NCBI RefSeq assembly: GCF_037042905.1
Contig: NC_087252.1
Span: 24,972,994 to 25,036,993, forward strand
Length of the DNA: 64,000 nt
Direction of reading: 5' to 3'
Origin: Lytechinus pictus
Taxonomy: Eukaryota > Echinodermata > Echinoidea > Temnopleuroida > Toxopneustidae
Shown here one piece after another: positions 47,219-58,125 of this stretch. Position 1 is the first letter of the stretch; every line of letters begins with the position of its first letter. The notes beneath the pieces are model-generated. The model did no database searches and was not told the DNA's origin. It saw nothing but the letters and a program-made list of their open reading frames with translations. A program made the position numbers and the translations under genes.

Positions 47219-49510
47219 ATGGAACCTAGGTGAAATCCAGACGGAACAGAAAAGGCGAGAAAATGACGAACTCAATACAACATGCAAATATGAACCACAA
47301 CATCTCCATGATGCGACGGCAGAAAAAACGGAGTATACGGAGTAATTTTAACGGGTTCCACCCTCGGCGTCCCCCGAAGTGCGGGCAGGACGGGTGTTGT
47401 GTTCTTCGCTGCTGGCCAAGCGAGGGTTAGGCATCGAAACAAGCACAACAGATCCCGATTCCAAGCCCAAAATACACAACAAGGAGCACAGACTATAAAC
47501 ACACATCATACGCATTGCAACATCTACATCGGAGAGAATTTCGCTACCAAGTTGCAGGCGGCTTTTCAGTTTGAGAAATCCCTCCGGCAGATTGATCCTG
47601 AAGACGGATTTGTGCAGTGCAAGTTTGATCCTTTCAAACGGTACCAGGAGATGAATTTGTCCGGCATGGCAGCGAGGATGAAGGAGTGCCCCAATGCTGG
47701 TGGTGATTCAGTTGAGTCAGAGGTATTGAGGTAAGAAACAAGTTTTTCTTTAAAATCTATAATATGTATATACATTATAATCTTGTAGCTCAGTAGCTGA
47801 GTTTTTGTGGAAAGCATTTAAGTATCACTATCGGTATCTAGAATGGCATTTCAACAACTATAATTATATGCAAATGATTTGATTTGAATTGCGTGTGTAT
47901 GTATGATTTCGAAGTGAAAAGAGTTGTGTATGAAGAGTGGGTCTGCAAAATTATATATATATCTCTGTTTAATTTTCTAACATGCATGTACACGCATAAT
48001 TATGTTTATATAGATCCCGATATAGATCTAGGCCGATGTTTATTTACACCTACACTTACATGCACTCATTCTAATTCTCATCAAACTCCTTCAATAACAA
48101 TGAAACATAAATATTCCATTTAACTCTTTAGTAGTAGAATTGCCAGAGAAATTATTCAATAAGTCAAAACTCCTAGGTACGGATCCAGCCGGATTAGATA
48201 TGTAATTACTTTCGAGAGAAAGACTATTGTGCAAAAACAGTATGGGCCCTAAAATGTTATTGGCCCGTATTCTAGCTAAAGTCAGGTTTAACTTAGACCA
48301 TGGTCTAACTCTGTGCCAAAATTATGGGGAGCAAAAATTTCAAAATTATTTTTATATTGTATGTTTCTTATATATGTTTACTATTTTGTTTCCTTTTGAT
48401 TTCACATTGAAGATAAATACCTCAATATACCTCAGTTATCATTCCCAGATAATTCGAATGTCATTTTTGGATGTGTACTCTTGAGGGTTTTGTGCCCCAT
48501 TTGGCACTTCATAATTAAACCACAACTTTAAACCAGGGATTAACTTAAACCCGACTTCAGAATACGGGCCATTGTGTCTAATCAGGCTAGACCCGTGTAT
48601 GTACCCCAAGTCCCCATGTTTCAAATAAGTCTGTTACCCCGATCCCATGATTGTGCCTCCACAGTTTGGAGTTGCTCCATCGGTGCTTCGGGGCCAAGCT
48701 GTTGAAGACCGAGATGGAGGTGCAGTACTTCCCGTACGGGGGATCCATCGTCGACTACACCTGCGAGATGTTTGGGGTCAGTTTGGGCGTGTCCGTTACC
48801 AGGGCGATGAAGTACAAGGGAGAGTTTGAGAAGGAGGACGCAGAGAAGTTGTTGGGCAAGAAGTTGAGGGGTGAGTGGGTTTAATTGTCTGACACAAGCA
48901 GGGGCAGATCTAACCCAGGGAGCTCCGGCCCGCTCCCTGGGTTAATTAGGGCGGATCAAGGATTTCCCAAATAGAGTAGAAAAAACTTAAGTCTTCATGA
49001 AAGCTTTGGTAAAGTTATGTAGATTTCCTAGTAATCTCTGACTAGAGCACTTTATTGTTTATGACTTGGTTCATTTTTTTAAAATTTCTAATTCTCATAA
49101 AAACAAATACATTGAAATGTAAAAGGAAGACATGTATAGATATGGTTGAGATGAGAGTTCATGAGACATGATTTTTTTGTGAAATGCTCTTACATTCTGT
49201 GCAAGTGTTTCTGAACATAGTTGCACATTGCATGCAGATTTCTTTTGTACAAATAGTAGTATTATGAGGACGTTGTCTCTATTACTACTTCTACTTTATT
49301 TTCTCGTTCTTAGGTATCATGAACGCTACCCAGAATGCATTGGATAAATGGTCCAAGCAGATCCTCCACATCTGGGCGACCTCCACCAAGGTCGCTGACG
49401 TCTTGACCTCCGTATACCATGACCTTTCACCTCAGTTGAGGACCAATACCGTTGTATTGGTTACCATAGTAACCACTCCCCAGCATTCCTTGTTCAAGAA
49501 CTCAAGATGA
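47219..49510 (+). CDS. Conserved-looking protein of unknown function (three or four exons)
   Basis: Three exons are clear: one ending at 47730, 48665-48870 and 49314-49510 (stop TGA). They join in matching phases and read FEKSLRQIDPEDGFVQCKFD, then FGAKLLKTEMEVQYFPYGGS, then LGVSVTRAMKYKGEFEKEDA, then KQILHIWATSTKVADVLTSV. Codon use and splice sites are those of a real gene. I do not recognise the protein. The series Glu-Met-Glu, Asp (in IVDYTCEMFG) and VSVTR separated by short gaps recalls the core of PD-(D/E)XK nuclease-like folds; this is only a shape impression. The N-terminus is unsettled: the main frame has no ATG upstream of the conserved part, so a short first exon (47219-47229, MEP) spliced at GTGAAA to 47431 or 47452 is proposed; both acceptors keep phase. 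Confidence 0.7.
47431..47730 (+). CDS. Unknown gene, large 5' coding exon
   Basis: The frame is open from an in-frame stop at 47309-47311 to the donor GTAAGA at 47731. The part from NIYIGENFATKL to GGDSVESEV looks protein-like; the part before it (HRNKHNRSRFQAQNTQ) is basic and Gln-rich. The 5' edge is uncertain (47312, 47431 or 47452). Exit phase 2. Confidence 0.65.
47731..48664 (+). other. Intron of the unknown gene
   Basis: AT-rich, no recognised repeat; a CTAAGTTAAACCTGACTTTAG-like inverted pair lies between 48276 and 48555 (TAAAGTCAGGTTTAACTTAG faces TTAACTTAAACCCGACTTCAG). Confidence 0.6.
48665..48870 (+). CDS. Unknown gene, middle coding exon
   Basis: Acceptor GTGCCTCCACAG, donor GTGAGT. 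It encodes LELLHRCFGAKLLKTEMEVQ, YFPYGGSIVDYTCEMFGVSL and GVSVTRAMKYKG, the most motif-like part of the protein. GC-rich compared with the introns. Confidence 0.85.
48871..49313 (+). other. Intron of the unknown gene
   Basis: About 440 bp. A GAGCTCCGGCCCGCTCCCTGGG patch lies near 48920-48944; the rest is AT-rich. Confidence 0.6.
49314..49510 (+). CDS. Unknown gene, terminal coding exon
   Basis: Acceptor TTTTCTCGTTCTTAG. It encodes GIMNATQNALDKWSKQILHI, WATSTKVADVLTSVYHDLSP and RTNTVVLVTIVTTPQH, ending KNSR and TGA at 49508-49510. The hydrophobic VVLVTIV stretch is short and looks like a core beta-strand rather than a membrane segment. Confidence 0.82.
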
Positions 49511-49737
49511 CCCATGCTGTCAATATAATTTTATATATTTTTGTATGGAAATCTTGTATTTGTATTCATGAAATACAGTCTGTCTTTCATTTCGAAAGTA
49601 TAATTGAATTTATGTTCAAACCCCATCGCAATATTGAATACTTTTATGTTTTATATATACTTTTTATCTGAATTTCTAAAGAAATACTTTTATTATGCAA
49701 CCTCTATTGAAAGCTGAATTTTTTATAATGGACAAAC

Positions 49738-50074
49738 AGTGGCGTACCTAAGATTTTCCACAGGGGGGGCAAATTTGTCCACCAAAAAATTTGACGAGCA
49801 AAAACAAACAAAAAAGGTCTTCAACCACAAATAAAGGATTTCGAACCAGATAAAAATTTGACAAGCAAAAAAAAAAAAGAAAAAAAAAAGGTCTTCAACC
49901 ACAAATAAAGGATTTCGTACCAGAAAAAAATTTGACAAGCAAAAAAAAAAAAGGTCTTCAAGACTCGTCAGGGGGGGGGGGGCAGGGGTATGTCCCTCGC
50001 ATGGGTTGTGACTCGTCAGGGGGGACAGTCTGCGCCCCCCCTCCCCCCCCCCCCGAAGGTACGCTAGTGTGGAC
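49738..50074. mobile_element. Element with CAGTGGCGTACCT ends and internal tandem units
   Basis: The left end CAGTGGCGTACCTAAG is mirrored at the right end by AAGGTACGCTAGTG. Inside, a unit of about 75 bp (GGTCTTCAACCACAAATAAA, then AAATTTGACAAGCAAAAA) is repeated two to three times, followed by G and C runs. It lies about 230 bp after the unknown gene. Confidence 0.7.
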
Positions 50075-51556
50075 AACTCACCATGCTTTTATTTTTCTAC
50101 AATTTTATGCAGTATTTTCTATCACCAAATATGTTTCAACTCAAGTGTGCAGATGCATGTATGCTGATGTCTGTACTAAATGCAAGCAATGCTCTACAAG
50201 TAAAAACTATGCAGTTAACCTAGTTAGCTAAATTCAAAATAGTTTAGTTCTCAATAATCTACCTAAATTTTCCAACTCACTTGTGAAGTTAACTGAAAGC
50301 TAATGAAGTCAGCTTAGAAATAAATTCATCAAGAACTTGTACTTACATATGTCGAGAAAGAGAGGGAGAGAGAGAGGGGGAGAGAGGGAGATAGAGATAT
50401 TGAGTAGAGAGAAAATGTAGTTTGGGAGGTGCTAGTAATTAAGTAATAGAAAAACCTCATGTGTCGCAAGCAATATATTTATTGTAATTTATCTGCCAGA
50501 GTGCATTAACTGTTTGTATTTAGTTTCATAACTTTGTATTTTTATGCTAGATAACTTTTCTTCACTTCATAAAAAATATATCAAAGAACCAAATGTGAGG
50601 AATAGATCAATGAAATTCATATTTTTATAGTTTTTGTAAATAAAAATTGCTTCACAAGCACTATCTAATGTTATAAAAAAAAGTAAAATATATTCATGTG
50701 TTCCAAGAGCGGATAAGAAAAAAAATACACAGGGTTATTATCTAATCAACAGATATTTCATGAAATTCATAAATGTTTCCTGATTTTTTCTGAAAAAAAA
50801 TTAAACATAAGATTTTGTTTTATTACTTTTTGAAGAAATCATGATTCCAATTTTGTAAAATTATACCATCGTCAGTAATAGTTGTTTTGGTTCAACCTGA
50901 GCATATAAAAAGTCAGCAAGTTTATATCGACATTTGGTTTGCCAATATATTATATATGAGGATGTCCATGAACTATGGAAAAAATTTTCTTCAAGCTACA
51001 CCACTTTATAACGAGCTTTATTTGTAAATTCCATTAATTACTTTGGGAAGGCTGAATATTAAAAGGTAAACAACAATTAATACTGTATGTAATTTCCATT
51101 CTGTCTCTTTCTTATTCTTTTTTCTTGAGAGAGAAAAAATCTTTTTGTGGCTTGATATTCTTTGAATGTATTCTATCTATTTTATGGTAATCACCAGATT
51201 GGGAGGGGGGTGAGGGCCATGGCCTGCATGCTTCTTGACCGAGGTACACATAACAATGCGAAAAAAAAAGAAAGAAAAGGGAAGGAAAAGGAGTGGGATA
51301 TTATATCTTTCTTTTGGTGTTATGTCAAAATTTATCCCAAATTTTGATTTTTGTATTAAATAGATCAAAAATTTTGCCTCATATACACCATGGCTGGCCC
51401 CTCAAAATTGTTGGCCCATTACGCTTAAGTCTGGGTACCACCACATATGGTAACCCTGGAAAGGAAAATTGTTCTTTCTTCAAAGAAAAAAAAATGAAAA
51501 AAAAACAAAACATGGCGTGTTCTAAATGAACCAAAATATCTATTGCAATATTTCAT
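50075..51556. other. Intergenic DNA, AT-rich
   Basis: (GA)n at 50354-50398. No gene or well-bounded element recognised; open frames are short and end in A-rich sequence. Confidence 0.5.
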
Positions 51557-51678
51557 ATGGGATTCGTAATTCTGAAAAGGTTTTTCTTTTCAAACAGAAG
51601 AGTGTCAATCTTTTGGCAAGTGTATTTTTGCCAAAATGTGAAGACACAGAAACTACTTTTCAGAACTACGAATCCCAT
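51557..51678. repeat. Short inverted repeat element
   Basis: ATGGGATTCGTAATTCTGAA faces TTCAGAACTACGAATCCCAT; the arms are about 24 bp around a centre with TTTTGGCAAG/CTTGCCAAAA-like symmetry. Confidence 0.75.
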
Positions 51679-51880
51679 GAAAGATAGATTTTTAGTTCTT
51701 TTAGGGCTGCGGGAAAATCAATAAGCATTTTTTTCCTGGGCCACATTTTGAACTCACCAGCTTAAATTGGTTAAATTTTATTAGAATTGGCATTTGACCC
51801 AATGGAAATTTCAGAGGCTCTTTAAAGTTTTCCAGGGTTTTTAAAGGGAATTTCACTGTGTTTATATAATTTTTTTTTAA

Positions 51881-52467
51881 TTAAAGGAGAATGAAACATT
51901 TAGAACAAGATAGCTTGTGTGAAAACAGAAAAATCAAAGAAACAGATCAACAAAAATTTGAGAAAAATCAGACAAATAATAAAAAAGTTATGAGCATTTG
52001 AATATTGCGATCACTAATGCTATGGAGATCCTCAAATTGGCAATGCGACAAAGATGTGTGATGTCACTTGTGAACAACTCTCCCCATTACTTTAGTATAT
52101 ATTTCACTTAAACTGCCTCTTTTATCACATCTCTCGGTAGATCATGTGTTCTTTCTACAGGAGGGCATGTAATACAGATTTTTAAAGAATACATCATGGA
52201 TAAAGAGTTTGTATCACCATAAGAAAAAGAAATATACACTTTGAGGGTATTTCATAGTCCATCAAAGGGAAAGTTGTTCACATGTGACATCACACATTCT
52301 TTTCGCATTGCCAATAGGATCTCCATAGCATTAGTGATTGCAATATTCAAATGCTCATAACTTTCTCATTATTTGTCCAATTTTTCTCAAAATTTCTTTG
52401 CTCTTATTCTTTGATTTTTCTGTTTCGACACAAGCCAACTTGTTCCAAAGGTTTCATTCCCCTATTA
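51881..52467. mobile_element. Foldback MITE, TTAAAGGNGAAT family
   Basis: Left end TTAAAGGAGAATGAAACATT; right end GTTTCATTCCCCTATTA. Long arms match: GCTATGGAGATCCTCAAATT faces ATAGGATCTCCATAGCATTA, and GTGATGTCACTTGTGAACAA faces GTTCACATGTGACATCACAC. The element at 11113-11715 is of the same family. Confidence 0.85.
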
Positions 52468-54829
52468 CCTGAAAAGATAGAACATCCACATTCCTTTCAA
52501 ATATGTGATACTGTCAAACTTCTGTTGGGACTATTCTAAGTATTCTTGTGATCCTCGTAAATTAATGGTAATTCAATGGGGCATTCTCTATTTTGTGGGT
52601 CTTTTTTCCTCCTGGTTTTGTTGATACATTGCATCATTTGCATATAAATCATACTTGCAGTGAAGGGAAAGGGGGAAGGGACAAGTTTTTAAAAACTTGC
52701 ATCACTATACCCAATTGAAATAAAAAGTTTTTATCACTTTACCTTATTACTATACAGACGTCAAATTGACCACCTTAATAGGGATCCCTCTGCATTACAT
52801 CATGTACCATATTTTAAATCTCTATAGGTAAATACATGTAGTGATACTGATAACATCTTTCTACAAGCCTTCCATGTGCTCCAGTACAATAATTATGAAG
52901 AAAAAAAAAATCTCCAACAGGTTTCCCCAGGGTACCCTTCAGATAAGTTCGGAGGATTCACACAAGCAAAATACAGTATGTTATACATGTATTTTGATCA
53001 GCATTGTAAGTGAAAACATACATCGACCTAGTGATCTCATTTGTCAAAATCCACAACTTTCTAGTTTTTTGTCTGATTTCTTCCAATTTTCCACCATTCT
53101 CTTGTTCTTTTGCTCCTCAGGGTAGAATCCCCATTGCACTCACACGTATGTCTGTATATCATACACAGTACGGCCACTCAATGAACTAAACACTGTATCT
53201 ACTAATGAAACAAGCAAAATCACAGATTAAAATTAATGTTAACATATAAAATATTTAATTATTAATTACTTGAACTTGATAGTTATGGGGCAGATTATAG
53301 CCATGAATCTTGCACCTGATTGAGTTATTTGTTTGTATCCATCTTGCTAAGTCTGTGAAATACTATAAAATATATGAACAAAATACTGTGTGAGCAGTAG
53401 CACCCCTTCATAGGGTATAAATGTATGGCAGCAAACACTAAAAAAATTTTTTTTTTTAAATGAATTCACATTTTCATTGCTTCGGTGGCGTATCTAAGGA
53501 AAGCAAGGGTAGGGGCATATGCTGAAATCATGCCTCTTCCAATTAATTGTCAATTATACTTGTAGTTTTCATCTGTTACCTTTTTTTTTACACCCATCAC
53601 ACAAAAAGTGGTATGTGGGGCCAGGAGCCCATGCCCCCTTCCTTGCACTCAGTAAGTGACCAACTGCACTGCTCATAAATTCTAGGATAAATTGCACTTA
53701 TAATGTAGATATTCAAAGCAAGTAAGAGAAATCAAATACATAAATTGTAGAACGAAATTTAAAAGAATAAAAAAAGTTAAAAGAGACAGAATTAAAAATA
53801 CTCTCAATTTAAAAACAAAAGTGATAGGTTGCAGACTTATTAAAGGCAAAAAATGCCAACAAGAATTTAAAAATCAATCTAAACATTCCTTTTTTCCAAA
53901 TGCTGAATTTGATAACTGCTAGTAACAAAGTCAATAGTAATAATAGGTCATGCATATAGAGGTGATTCACTAGCCACTAAAATCAATTACAAATTACGAA
54001 TTACAACCAATTGATGTATCTTAAATTCTCAAAATCATTTTTAGTGTTGGTGAAACATCCCTGCAGGGTATAATCAGACAGATATCAGCAATATACCTGA
54101 ACCCACAAATCATTAAAATGACGAAATTATTCATAGCAAACTCACAGACATAGGGAAAGCCTTTATGTCAGAAGTAAAAACAAAATGACAAGCACAAATG
54201 GAAAAAATGTTTTGGAATACAGGCAGGACAATATAAGCATACAATACAAATTTCACTAATTCGACATAGGGGGGGGGGGGGGGAACAAGCTTGACTAGCA
54301 CATGTTTGACCTTGACCATTGAGATAATAAATTATTAGGTTTATATATATCCTCGATGCAAATGTCATAGACTCAAAAGCAAGGTATTGTATTTGTTAGT
54401 TCCCCCCATCCACCCCCCCAAAAAAAATCTGAGTTCTTGAAACATTTTTTTTTTTTTTTTTTTTTTTTTTGGGGGGGGAGTATTGTAATATATCAGTAAA
54501 TTATAGTAAACCAAGCAACCAAGTAAACAGTTTGAATCAATGTAGAAGATGAAGGGGGAGGGTGCTCTTTTAAGTATTATTTTAATTCATACACCATTAA
54601 TGAATAGTAGTAGGGGGAAAAAATTACACTGGAAAAAAAAAAGCCCTGGAAAATAAGAGCCCCCAAATTCCCAATGCACTGCACTGTTAAAGCTTATTTA
54701 TGGTGCACATTGAGGCGATCAATTGTGAAAAGTAGTCCCCGAAAATAAATCAATATTTGCCTGAATATAAGAATCACCAGCTTGGAGATTGCAACTCTTC
54801 CATCATTCAAATTTTCAAAACAAAGACCA
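52468..54829. other. Intergenic DNA
   Basis: AT-rich, with a G14 run at 54270-54283, a T25 run at about 54446-54470 next to G9, and no supported gene. Fragments like GGTGGCGTATCTAAGG near 53484 resemble the end of the element at 49738. Confidence 0.5.
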
Positions 54830-54985
54830 GGGGCCCGTTTCATAAAGAGTTACAACTGTTGCAACTTTGCCATAATGGCAACTACCATGGCAACAGGGCT
54901 CAGCAGCCAATCAAAATCAAGCTTACCATGGTAGTTGCCATAATGGCAAATTATAACAGTTGCAACTCTTTATGAAACGGGCCCC
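54830..54985. mobile_element. Palindromic MITE, GGGCCCNTTTCATAAAGAGTT family, best copy
   Basis: Left end GGGGCCCGTTTCATAAAGAG and right end CTCTTTATGAAACGGGCCCC are perfectly inverted. Pairing continues with TTACAACTGTTGCAACTTTG, then GCCATAATGGCAACTACCAT, up to a central spacer CAACAGGGCTCAGCAGCCAA. 156 bp, recent-looking. Confidence 0.92.
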
Positions 54986-54987
54986 AG

Positions 54988-55234
54988 TAGGGACAGTGAT
55001 ATTCCTATGCTTGTAAATCAAAAAGAAAAATATGTTTTGGCTCTATAAATGTACATTCATGTGAAAATTCATTGAATTTACCATTGCAAAATGCAATAAA
55101 TCGTTTTGCTCTTTACAATTTCAATGACAATAAAGATTACAGGATTTCCATTTTAGATCAAGTTTGAAACAGAATTACAAGTTTTTAGAAACGGATAAGA
55201 ACATTGTTTGAAACGGAAAATCACTGTCCCTAGA
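54988..55234. mobile_element. Element with TAGGGACAGTGAT ends
   Basis: Left end AGTAGGGACAGTGATATTCC; right end GGAAAATCACTGTCCCTAG. The interior TTCATGTGAAAATTCATTGA and AGATCAAGTTTGAAACAGAA recur at 58790-58970, and the left end recurs at 63676. About 247 bp. Confidence 0.7.
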
Positions 55235-55552
55235 CCAGTCAATGAACCAATCAATTTCAGCAGATACTTAAGTAGACATGGATTATTTCAAATACATGTA
55301 TTTTGGCCTACAATGTATGTAATCACCATCACATGTAATCCAGTTTAAAAAAATACTGTTTCAGTATGCTTTCAGCCAATCAGAAATGCCATGATTTCAG
55401 TGTTTTCTGACAGAAAGTAATAAAACTCGTCATTGATTACAAAAGTGATACCAAACTGAACTTTTAAAGTCAAAGACGGATTGCAATACATGGACAGTTT
55501 CCACAGTTAATGTTCTGTTCCATGATAACCAAGGATTTCACATTGATTTATA
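55235..55552. other. Unique AT-rich sequence
   Basis: Nothing recognisable except short palindromes. Confidence 0.4.
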
Positions 55553-55796
55553 GTCGCGCGGCTGGCAGAAGGGCACATTTCTCGCCAAGCAGATGGGAGC
55601 ACGCACTAAATCCCATCTAACCTATGAAATATCAACTTCTTTCAGACCAAATTTACAATGCATGTTCCATTTCATCCCTTTATTCATTCATTAAAGTTTG
55701 GTCTGAAAGAAGTTTGATATTTTATAGGTTAGATGGGATTTAGTGTGTGCGCCCTTCTGCTTGGCGAGAAATTTGCGCCCTTCTGCCAGCCGTGCA
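55553..55796. mobile_element. Foldback element, GGCTGGCAGAAGGGC family, copy 1
   Basis: Left end GCGCGGCTGGCAGAAGGGC; right end GCGCCCTTCTGCCAGCCG. The arms also share AAATCCCATCTAACCTATGA / TTATAGGTTAGATGGGATTT and TTCTTTCAGACCAAATTT / AAGTTTGGTCTGAAAGAA. Confidence 0.85.
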
Positions 55797-56859
55797 ACAA
55801 TATTTACAAAATAGGACCTTGATAGTCTATGAAATGTGTTTATTTCCTATAATAAATGGGGGGGGGGGCAATAGGGCTAGGTCACTTTTGAGGACAGGGC
55901 ATAGCAAATCTCTACAGCCATTGAAGGGCATTGGTCTGAATACAAGATAGATGGTTTGCATTTCTCTTATTACCCAAGTTTATTCCAACAAGTTGATTTG
56001 GATAAAGAAAAATCAAAACAAGCATAACAATAATAATACATTGTAAATACATAAGTGGTGAGAGAGAAATGAGCTAAATTAGCATGGAACTCCTGCTGGT
56101 TGGGTAACAGGTCATTTTAATTCTAAGCAATAATAATTAATAAGGGCAATTCCATAGGTTGGTGGACCTGAGCTCAATGTGTCTTTGTACATATAGCCCA
56201 TCTGAACCGTAACATGAGTAACCACTTTATCTGCACCCCTAGTAAAAACCATGTGTTCTTTATTTTTTAATTATATACAAAGTTTGTCTCCCTAATATAC
56301 TTCTTTGAAATGGAAATAATCAACTTTCATAAAAGCCTTGTATGAGGACACTTTTCACTTATGTTGACTTTTCATTTCATGCATGTCCAAATCATGTAAC
56401 ATGAGTAACCGACACATTTCAAAGATTTGCCAGGAGCATAATAAAATTTCCCAAGTTTTGTTTTTATACAAAGGATAGTCATACTGCGTACTTTGTTGTG
56501 ATAAAGAGATGTTTAGTTCCTATCAATAATAATGGAGTTACAGCTCCAAGTATGAGTCAAGGTGTCTCCAAACGTAACCTGAGTAACCGTGGAATAGCCC
56601 ATAACACAAGTCCCCACAAGTGCTTATCTATGTCGGCAGTCTTTAGACAAGTGCTTCTTCAGCTAAGATTTTACGATTTGACAAAGTTAAGGTTACATTA
56701 CAGGCAGATATGTCGATCTAAGACAATAAAGATTTAACTGACCTTAATGTTAAAAAAGACTTTCTTATTACATCACTATTTGCTGCGATGACTTGAAATA
56801 ATATGCCTATAAAAAAATGACACCTAACCTTGACACATCACATCATGGCAAAATATAAA
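55797..56859. other. Intergenic DNA with GTAACATGAGTAACC words
   Basis: GTAACATGAGTAACCACTTT near 56212, GTAACATGAGTAACCGACAC near 56396 and GTAACCTGAGTAACCGTGG near 56574 are direct repeats about 180 bp apart. A G10 run lies near 55859. No gene. Confidence 0.5.
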
Positions 56860-57965
56860 GCTTTCTTCATTTTATATCCCATACACTACTGGGCTCCGTA
56901 CTGCATAGATTTCATTTAAGGATGTCCCGGGTTCCGGAGCCAAAATCCACAGGTTTTCTAGACTTGATAAGTTCATACAGGATTCATCAGGAGGGGGGGG
57001 GGGGGGCAAAGGGTTAATTACGTAATTGCAGTCACATGATTCATATCTAGTCCACATTTCAATTTTGTTGCCATTTTGCCCAAATCTTCTTTTCCACCAT
57101 CAATGATCTTCAGGTTCCAATTGAACTTACACAGGAACCACAAGGTTTTAGATGCAAATGGTTATTAACATCTATAATCAATGATACTTTATCCGGCCTT
57201 CACTTTAAAGCGACCTTCCCTTGACAAATCATGGAGAAATCAACGCCAATCTCAGAACAGAGAAGGGATTAAAGTCTTTCACTCGGCTGCATGCCTGGGA
57301 GGTCTAATCTAGGAGAGCAATAGTTAGTCGACTAACCAACCAGAAGTAAACTGTGTGTTTTCACTTTGAAACATGTAACTTCACAGAGGATATCTATATT
57401 TTGGTTTAGCAACCAAGAGACCTGCTAAGAGTCTAAGAATTGGGATTGTTGGAAACTAGAACTGCGACAACCCGAAGTAAATAACGATCACGGGTTCGGT
57501 CAAATTCGTGCTGTCCGAACTTTTATCGCATTAGTCCGACGGGCGCTCATGACGGACGGATTATATTATGCAAGTCAATTGGCCTTTTGCAAATTTCGTA
57601 TTGATTGAGTTTCCCCATGATTTGTCAATGGCAGGCCGCTTTAACTTTCTAACCAATATGCCATAAAAAGTCTTTCTTTGCCACTCAAAGGTCATTGGGT
57701 TCCTATCAAATTCACACAGGAGCCATCAGGACTTAGAGGTAAAAGGTTCAACGACTATAATCAATGATCCTTATCTGGTTTCCATTTGAACTGTTGCTGA
57801 TTTGCCTTTGCCTTTCTCTGCGACTCCATAATCGTCGACATCTTATCCACTACTCACAGGATTCACTAGGTTCTGTACACAGCTGTACCATCATATCACG
57901 ATCCTTATCTAGCCTTCATTTTAATTTTGTCGCCAATTTGCTCATGTCCTTCTTTGTATTCCTCT
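56860..57965 (-). repeat. Tandem array derived from the EBAG9 terminal exon end
   Basis: The plus-strand text GATCCTTATCTAGCCTTCAT, then TTTAATTTTGTCGCCAATTT, at 57898-57940 (end of the EBAG9 coding exon) recurs as GATTCATATCTAGTCCACAT / TTCAATTTTGTTGCCATTTT near 57030, and as GATCCTTATCTGGTTTCCAT near 57766. The word ATAATCAATGAT(A/C)CTT near 57173 and 57758 and the words ACACAGGA(A/G)CCA also repeat. Units are about 135-150 bp; one unit is split by the MITE at 57207-57644. Confidence 0.75.
57207..57644. mobile_element. Foldback MITE inside the EBAG9 tandem array
   Basis: Left end AAAGCGACCTTCCCTTGACA then AATCATGG; right end CCCATGATTTGTCAATGGCA then GGCCGCTTT. The ends are inverted over about 30 bp. 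The interior (57301-57560) has GC-rich CpG words and a GACGGGCGCTCATGACGGAC patch. Confidence 0.75.
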
Positions 57966-58125
57966 GCACTTCTTTCTCCATCTTCTTCCGGCGTTGCTCG
58001 GCAGCACGTCTCTCCCGCTCCGCTAGTTTCTTCTCCCTAATGACTTGCTCTGCCTCCCATGCCAAGTCGTCTCCAGCCTCCTCCTCCCACCCGTTGTCGT
58101 TTTCTGTCCATGTGCCCAGCTCATC
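57916..58125 (-). CDS. EBAG9: EBAG9 coding exon 4, coiled coil and stop
   Basis: The acceptor is a T-rich tract then AG before 58125. It encodes DELGTWTENDNGWEEEAGDD, then WEAEQVIREKKLAERERRAA, then EQRRKKMEKEVQRN, ending ATKLK and TGA (57918-57916). Confidence 0.95.
   Translation of the reverse strand, partial: DELGTWTENDNGWEEEAGDDLAWEAEQVIREKKLAERERRAAEQRRKKMEKEVQRNTKKDMSKLATKLK

Noticed and set aside
47263-47430. Start of the unknown gene as the 56-codon ATG frame
   Set aside because: It ends in a stop before the conserved part and is in another frame. It is kept as a possible upstream ORF in the findings.
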